From: an uncultured Pelagibacteraceae bacterium
Lineage (GTDB): Bacteria; Pseudomonadota; Alphaproteobacteria; Pelagibacterales; Pelagibacteraceae
Assembly (NCBI GenBank): GCA_902629215.1
Contig: CACOQC010000001.1
Coordinates: 62,001-126,000 of the forward strand
DNA length: 64,000 bases
Direction: 5' to 3'
This document shows, piece by piece, positions 59,544-64,000 of the stretch. Made by a program: the position numbers and the translations under genes. A model generated the notes under the pieces. The model did not search any database. It was not told where the DNA came from and was given only the letters and a program-made list of their open reading frames with translations. Every line of letters starts with the position of its first letter. The first letter of the stretch is position 1.

Positions 59544-61421
59544 TTGCCAAGTTTAATAGGATTTTACTCATTAGCCTTAGGGTCTAGTTTATCTTTTTTA
59601 ATAATTTTTTTTTCTATTAAAAATTTTAGAAATTCAAAAATATTTGATAGTAGAATTATTTTTTTTAGTTTTCTCCAATTATTGTTAGTTTCTATAAGTT
59701 TTCTTGGATTGATTATTTCTTTTATAAATTCTGATTTTAGTAATGAAACCGTTTTTAACCATTCCCATACTACAAAACCATTATTTTATAAAATTTCAGG
59801 AACTTGGGGAAATCATGAGGGAAGTTTGTTGCTTTGGTTATTGGTACTAACATTATTTATTTTTTTATTTATTATTAAATCTCAAAGACAACCTACTCAA
59901 TACAGGATATTAACTTTATTATTTCAACAAGTGATAATAGTTGGTTTTTTTGTTTTTTTATTAAAGTCTTCAAGTCCATTTAATTATATATTTCCTATTC
60001 CACAAGAAGGCTTAGGATTAAATCCAATATTACAAGATCCAGCTCTCGCAATTCATCCACCAATTTTATATTTAGGATATGTAGGCTCTTCAATAATTTT
60101 TTCATCAGCTCTTTCAGCTACATGTTTGAATTATATATCAAAAGAATGGGCTTCTCATATTAAACAGTGGGTTTTAATTTCTTGGATTTTTTTAACTCTT
60201 GGAATTCTATTAGGATCCATTTGGGCATATTATGAATTAGGTTGGGGTGGATTTTGGTTTTGGGACCCAGTTGAGAATGTTTCATTGATGCCCTGGCTTG
60301 CTTTAACAACATTAGTTCATTGTATATTGGCTTTAGAAAAGAGATCTATTTTAACTTCCTGGGTGGTTGTTTTATCTATTTCTACTTTTACCTTAAGTAT
60401 GTGTGGTACTTTTTTAGTAAGATCTGGCATTTTAAATTCAGTACACACATTTGCAAATGATCCTGAAAGAGGTTTATTTATTTTAATTTTTTTATTTTCG
60501 CTAATTTTCTTATCATTGTTTGTTTTCTTTTTTTTTCATAAAGAAAATCGTAAAATTGATAGTTCTATATTTTTAATTAGTAAAGAAACATCAATCATAA
60601 TTAATAATTGGTTTATGATGTATTTTCTCTCAGTAATTTTGATTGGAACAGTTTATCCAATATTTTTAGAGGTAATCTCATCTGAAAAAATTTCTGTAGG
60701 ACCACCCTTTTACAATAAATTAATTGCGCCCTTTTTAATTCCATTTATGTTTGTAATGGCTCTTGGACCAAAATTAAAGTGGATAAAATCAGATATTAAA
60801 AACAAAATATATCTATTTATATTTTTTTTAATTTCACTTTTATTATCAATATTAATAATCAAAAATTTAGAAATAAATTTCCTTTTAAATACATTACTTG
60901 TCAGTCTTGCTTTTTACTTATTTTTTTTAACTCTTAGAGATTTTTTTGTTATGAAGTATAAAAATTTATCTCAAACAATTGCTCATTTTGGCTTTAGTTT
61001 ATTTATCTTAAGTATCTTATTTAATAACATTTTTACAACAGAAATAATTACAAATTTAAAAGTTGGTGAAACTTACACTTCTCAAAAGTTTAATATTAAA
61101 TTTGAAAATTTAAATCAAAAACAAGGGCAAAATTTCAAATCAATTGTTGGTAAATTTACTATTGTAAATTCTAAAGGAAAAATTGAAACTTTGGAACCGG
61201 AGTTAAGGATTTATAATCAACCAAATATAACAACTAGCGAAGCTGATATAAGAACGAATTTATTATCAGATAGATTTATTACGATGAATACAGTTCAAAA
61301 CAAGGATTATTTTAATATAAGATATCAGATAAAACCTTTTATGATTTGGATTTGGTTATCAATATTATTGATTGCTACAGGTGGTTTCCTAAGTTTATTT
61401 AAAAAAAAATATGAAAATTAA
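59544..61421 (+). CDS. ccmF: Cytochrome c heme lyase subunit CcmF
   Basis: Large membrane protein that joins heme to apocytochrome c. The 625-residue product has about 13-15 helices, the WWD-type motif LGWGGFWFWDPVENVSLMPW, histidines in SHTTKPLFYKISGTWGNHEG and AIHPPILYLGY, and FLVRSGILNSVHTFANDPER, all strongly conserved in CcmF. A periplasmic domain near residues 510-590 precedes the last helix. It begins with TTG. The 3' end overlaps ccmG by 11 bases. Confidence 0.96.
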   Translation: MPSLIGFYSLALGSSLSFLIIFFSIKNFRNSKIFDSRIIFFSFLQLLLVSISFLGLIISFINSDFSNETVFNHSHTTKPLFYKISGTWGNHEGSLLLWLLVLTLFIFLFIIKSQRQPTQYRILTLLFQQVIIVGFFVFLLKSSSPFNYIFPIPQEGLGLNPILQDPALAIHPPILYLGYVGSSIIFSSALSATCLNYISKEWASHIKQWVLISWIFLTLGILLGSIWAYYELGWGGFWFWDPVENVSLMPWLALTTLVHCILALEKRSILTSWVVVLSISTFTLSMCGTFLVRSGILNSVHTFANDPERGLFILIFLFSLIFLSLFVFFFFHKENRKIDSSIFLISKETSIIINNWFMMYFLSVILIGTVYPIFLEVISSEKISVGPPFYNKLIAPFLIPFMFVMALGPKLKWIKSDIKNKIYLFIFFLISLLLSILIIKNLEINFLLNTLLVSLAFYLFFLTLRDFFVMKYKNLSQTIAHFGFSLFILSILFNNIFTTEIITNLKVGETYTSQKFNIKFENLNQKQGQNFKSIVGKFTIVNSKGKIETLEPELRIYNQPNITTSEADIRTNLLSDRFITMNTVQNKDYFNIRYQIKPFMIWIWLSILLIATGGFLSLFKKKYEN

Positions 61422-61929
61422 GTCAGTACCATTAATTGTTAGTTTATTATTTATAACTTTTTTTATTATTTTTTTTAAGGGACTAAAAAATTCAAATATT
61501 TACGTTCCAAATATTAATTATGAAAAAGAAATTCCTTCATTTACTACTCAGTTTTTTGATACAAATATTAAAATTAATTCAGATGAAATTTTTAAAGAAG
61601 ATTATTATTATTTGATAAATATATGGTCTTCTTGGTGTTTACCATGTAGAGAAGAACATCGTTTTTTAATGGAATTGAATAATGAGAATAATTTGAAAAT
61701 TATTGGTTTTAATTACAAAGATAATATTAAAGATGCAAAAAAATTTTTGGATGAGCTTAAAAATCCTTATTCAAAAATTTTTTTAGATAAAGATGGATTA
61801 ATTGCTATTGAATGGGGCGCATATGGAGTACCCGAGTCTTTTTTAATATATAATAAAAAGATTATTAAAAAAGTCATTGGTCCTCTCAATACTAATTTTG
61901 TGGATGAAATTAAAAGACTAATTAAATGA
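61411..61929 (+). CDS. ccmG: Thiol:disulfide interchange protein CcmG/DsbE
   Basis: Membrane-anchored thioredoxin-like protein that reduces the CXXCH motif of apocytochromes. The 172-residue product has a membrane anchor (VPLIVSLLFITFFIIFFKGL), the active site IWSSWCLPCREEHRFL with Cys76 and Cys79, and the cis-proline region WGAYGVPESFLI. It overlaps ccmF by 11 bases and ccmH by four. Confidence 0.95.
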   Translation: MKIKSVPLIVSLLFITFFIIFFKGLKNSNIYVPNINYEKEIPSFTTQFFDTNIKINSDEIFKEDYYYLINIWSSWCLPCREEHRFLMELNNENNLKIIGFNYKDNIKDAKKFLDELKNPYSKIFLDKDGLIAIEWGAYGVPESFLIYNKKIIKKVIGPLNTNFVDEIKRLIK

Positions 61930-62300
61930 AATATTTAAGATTTTTTACAATTATATTTTTTATATTCGTTTCTCAGATTTCTAATGCATTAGAAAACAAT
62001 TTGGAGATTAAGATTACAAAAAATTTAAGATGCTTAATTTGTCAAGGGCAATCGGTTCACGACTCTGACTCAGAATTTGCAAATAGTATTAAAACTTTAG
62101 TTTCACAAAAGTTAGATGAAGGTTTTACAGAAAAAGAAATTTATAGTTTTTTAAAAGATAAATATGGAGAATGGATTTTATATAATCCAGAGTTCAATAA
62201 AAATACATATTTTCTTTGGTTATTACCCATCTTGATGTTCTTACTCGGTGGTGCAATAATATATAAATTATTTATTTTTAAAAAAAAAAAACTATATTAA
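61926..62300 (+). CDS. ccmH: Cytochrome c maturation protein CcmH (CycL)
   Basis: Thioredox-active, membrane-anchored subunit of the heme-lyase complex. The 124-residue protein has a signal peptide (FFTIIFFIFVSQISNALE), the redox motif LRCLICQGQSVHDSDS with Cys36 and Cys39, the helical segment GFTEKEIYSFLKDKYGEWIL and a C-terminal helix. It is the short form without the TPR part (CcmI). No separate ccmI is next to it; instead a PagL-like gene follows. Confidence 0.95.
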   Translation: MKYLRFFTIIFFIFVSQISNALENNLEIKITKNLRCLICQGQSVHDSDSEFANSIKTLVSQKLDEGFTEKEIYSFLKDKYGEWILYNPEFNKNTYFLWLLPILMFLLGGAIIYKLFIFKKKKLY

Positions 62301-62304
62301 CGGC

Positions 62305-62814
62305 ATGAAAATAAAGAGCATATATGTATTGCTAACCTGTATTTTACTAAATATTCCAGTTGTAGCTGATGAAAAAACTTCAGAAAACAATACGGAGCTT
62401 AGTTTTTATACAGGTATGTTTGATTTTAGTGATGATGGAAAAAAATCAAGTTTAATTGGATTTCAGCATCAAAATGAAAATTTGAATAGAGATACTTTTT
62501 TAGGAAATCTATCACCAATTACTGGAGCAATGATTACAGCTGATAATGCAACATATTTTTATACAGGTGTTCAAGCTCAATATAAGATAGGTGTTTTAAA
62601 TTTTACCCCGAGTTTTACGCCAGGTTATTACAAGGAGGGTGATGGAAAAGATCTTGGACATGCATTAGAATTTAAAAGTGAAATTCAATTGTCATTAGAA
62701 CTTCCAAAAGATAGTCAACTTGGTTTTTCTTATAATCATTTGTCTAATGCTAGTTTAGGAGACAAAAATCCTGGGGCAAATAGTTATATGTTTAATTTTT
62801 TTAAAAAATTCTAA
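62305..62814 (+). CDS. PagL-like lipid A 3-O-deacylase
   Basis: 169-residue outer-membrane barrel protein with a signal peptide (MKIKSIYVLLTCILLNIPVVA, cut near residue 21). The C-terminal half has HALEFKSEIQLSLELP and NHLSNASLGDKNPGANSYMF, matching the PagL family, with His145 and Ser147 as the catalytic pair. PagL removes a 3-O-acyl chain from lipid A. The gene starts four bases after ccmH, so it seems to be co-transcribed. An alternative is a generic acyloxyacyl-hydrolase-like protein. Confidence 0.84.
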   Translation: MKIKSIYVLLTCILLNIPVVADEKTSENNTELSFYTGMFDFSDDGKKSSLIGFQHQNENLNRDTFLGNLSPITGAMITADNATYFYTGVQAQYKIGVLNFTPSFTPGYYKEGDGKDLGHALEFKSEIQLSLELPKDSQLGFSYNHLSNASLGDKNPGANSYMFNFFKKF

Positions 62815-62824
62815 TATTACCTTA

Positions 62825-63976
62825 ATGAGATTAAAAGATTGTCATAATTTTGCTGATTTTAGAAAACTGGCAGAAAAAAAATTACCATCTCCAATTTTCC
62901 ACTATATAGATGGAGCAGCAGATGATGAAATAACTTATGCAAGAAACACAAGTGCCTTTGACGATGTTGATTTAGTTCCAAACGTTTTAAGAGGTGTTGA
63001 GAATGTTGATTTATCAACCACAATTTTTGGTAAGAAATTAGACTTACCTTTTTATCTTTCGCCAACAGCATTGCAAAGATTGTTTCATTACGATGGAGAA
63101 AGAGCTGTTGGAAAAGCTGCCAAAAAATTCAATACAATGTTTGGTGTATCTGCTTTAGCTACAGTTAGTGTAGAAGAAATATCATCCTTGATTGATACAC
63201 CCAAAATGTTCCAATTTTATTTTCATAAAGATAGAGGCCTAAATGATTCTTGTTTAGAACGAGCTAAAGCAGCTAAATTTGATGTAATGGCCTTAACAGT
63301 TGATACCATTACTGGAGGAAATCGTGAAAGAGATTTAAGAACTGGTTTTACTTCTCCTCCAAGACTAACATTGTCAAGTTTATTTAGTTTTGCAATTAAA
63401 CCAATGTGGGGAATAAATTATTTAACAAAAGGTAAATTTGAATTACCTCATCTTCAAGATTTTGTAAAAGAGGGCACAAGTACAAACTCTTCCATTGGAA
63501 ATTATTTTTCTACTATGTTAGATCAATCTATGAATTGGAAAGACGCTGAAAAACTTTGTTCTCAATGGGGAGGTCATTTTGCACTTAAAGGTATAATGAG
63601 TGTAGAAGATGCAAAGAAAGCAGTAGATATAGGCTGTACTGGAATAATGGTTTCAAATCATGGCGGACGCCAATTAGATGGATCAAGATCACCTTTTGAC
63701 CAGCTTGCAGAAATCGTTGATGCTGTGGGAGATAAACTTGATGTGATATGTGAAGGTGGAATCCATAGAGGAACACATATGCTTAAAGCGTTATCACTTG
63801 GTGCAAAGGCATGTTCAGGTGGAAGACTTTATCTCTATGCTCTAGCAGCAGCAGGTCAACCAGGTGTTGAAAGAGCTCTAGAATTATATAAATCAGAATT
63901 GATTAGAGATATGAAATTGATGGGATGTACAAAAATTTCAGATCTACACAGAAATAATTTAAGATTTAGAAGATAG
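62825..63976 (+). CDS. lldD: FMN-dependent alpha-hydroxy-acid dehydrogenase (L-lactate dehydrogenase-like)
   Basis: TIM-barrel flavoenzyme that oxidises a 2-hydroxy acid such as L-lactate to the keto acid and passes electrons to the quinone pool. The 383-residue protein begins CHNFADFRKLAEKKLPSPIF and has IDGAADDEITYARN, PFYLSPTALQRLFH and the signature GIMVSNHGGRQLDGSRSP with the catalytic histidine and arginine, then VICEGGIHRGTHMLKAL. Lactate is most likely because of overall LldD character, but glycolate or others remain possible. The stop is 24 bases before the window end. Confidence 0.9.
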   Translation: MRLKDCHNFADFRKLAEKKLPSPIFHYIDGAADDEITYARNTSAFDDVDLVPNVLRGVENVDLSTTIFGKKLDLPFYLSPTALQRLFHYDGERAVGKAAKKFNTMFGVSALATVSVEEISSLIDTPKMFQFYFHKDRGLNDSCLERAKAAKFDVMALTVDTITGGNRERDLRTGFTSPPRLTLSSLFSFAIKPMWGINYLTKGKFELPHLQDFVKEGTSTNSSIGNYFSTMLDQSMNWKDAEKLCSQWGGHFALKGIMSVEDAKKAVDIGCTGIMVSNHGGRQLDGSRSPFDQLAEIVDAVGDKLDVICEGGIHRGTHMLKALSLGAKACSGGRLYLYALAAAGQPGVERALELYKSELIRDMKLMGCTKISDLHRNNLRFRR

Positions 63977-64000
63977 TGAGTCTAAAGAATTGTTATAATT

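Noticed and set aside
1-64000. CRISPR arrays, insertion sequences, prophage or transposase genes
   Set aside because: No regularly spaced repeats, no transposase or integrase motifs and no phage genes were seen on either strand.

Overview
The window looks like the chromosome of a SAR11-type alphaproteobacterium (Candidatus Pelagibacter or a close relative). The DNA is very AT-rich, genes are packed with 0-30 base gaps or 1-20 base overlaps, and no gap without a gene exceeds about 262 bases. Gene order is classically alphaproteobacterial: leuS-lptE-holA, mnmE-mnmG-rsmG-parA-parB, hemE next to a DUF299 gene, maf-aroE-coaE-dnaQ, secB-fxsA-Tim44, hslVU beside hisBHAFE, and ccmCDEFGH. No insertion sequence, prophage, CRISPR array or rRNA was seen. 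The assignment is an inference from composition and gene order only.

Region 1 (1-17.8 kb) is the likely replication-origin neighbourhood. The leuS 3' part, lptE and holA run rightwards. They meet a leftward run of ten genes: hemE, hemH, hemJ, rho, an OGT/SPINDLY-type glycosyltransferase, mnmE, mnmG, rsmG, parA and parB. A near-perfect parS site lies inside rsmG. At 14114-14375 strands diverge across an AT-rich gap with near-consensus DnaA boxes and a CtrA-like motif, flanked by hemE and ppsR as at the Caulobacter and Rickettsia origins. Rightward of it are ppsR, maf, aroE, coaE and dnaQ.

Region 2 (17.8-34.6 kb) is housekeeping: secB, fxsA and a Tim44-like gene; an Smr gene; the HslUV protease; histidine synthesis (hisBHAFE) followed by a HIT protein and an acetyltransferase; lolA and ftsK; a UbiH-type hydroxylase; a LON-domain protein; tRNA-Gly(GCC) tightly joined to a pterin dehydratase; purH, a heparinase-like gene and rpe.

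Region 3 (34.6-45.5 kb) holds a sodium:solute symporter with its DUF4212 small subunit. Their DNA is visibly less AT-rich than the surroundings, and the transcript ends at the clearest intrinsic terminator I noticed. The symporter carries an EF-hand loop. Acetyl-CoA synthetase with a lysine-rich N-terminal tail is close by, suggesting uptake and activation of acetate or a similar acid. tsaD, hemC, hemD, an MscS channel, a YggT protein and folD follow.

Region 4 (45.5-57.6 kb) is the most accessory-looking part. It has a metallo-beta-lactamase-fold protein, a PQQ-type sugar dehydrogenase and an atypical SDR, then a light/DNA-repair group: an FeS-type photolyase that seems to lack its cluster cysteines, a 42-residue DUF2256 protein, a glutamine amidotransferase, two small orphan proteins, and a second photolyase-like protein with the FAD domain first. 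PsiE-like, ArgG, IalB-like, aldo/keto reductase, Bax-inhibitor-1, DUF2794 and YciB genes follow.

Region 5 (57.6-64 kb) carries hspQ, a possible structured element, the cytochrome c maturation operon ccmCDEFGH, a PagL-like lipid A deacylase and an FMN-dependent alpha-hydroxy-acid dehydrogenase. All functions are read from sequence motifs and recalled family knowledge; no database search was run.
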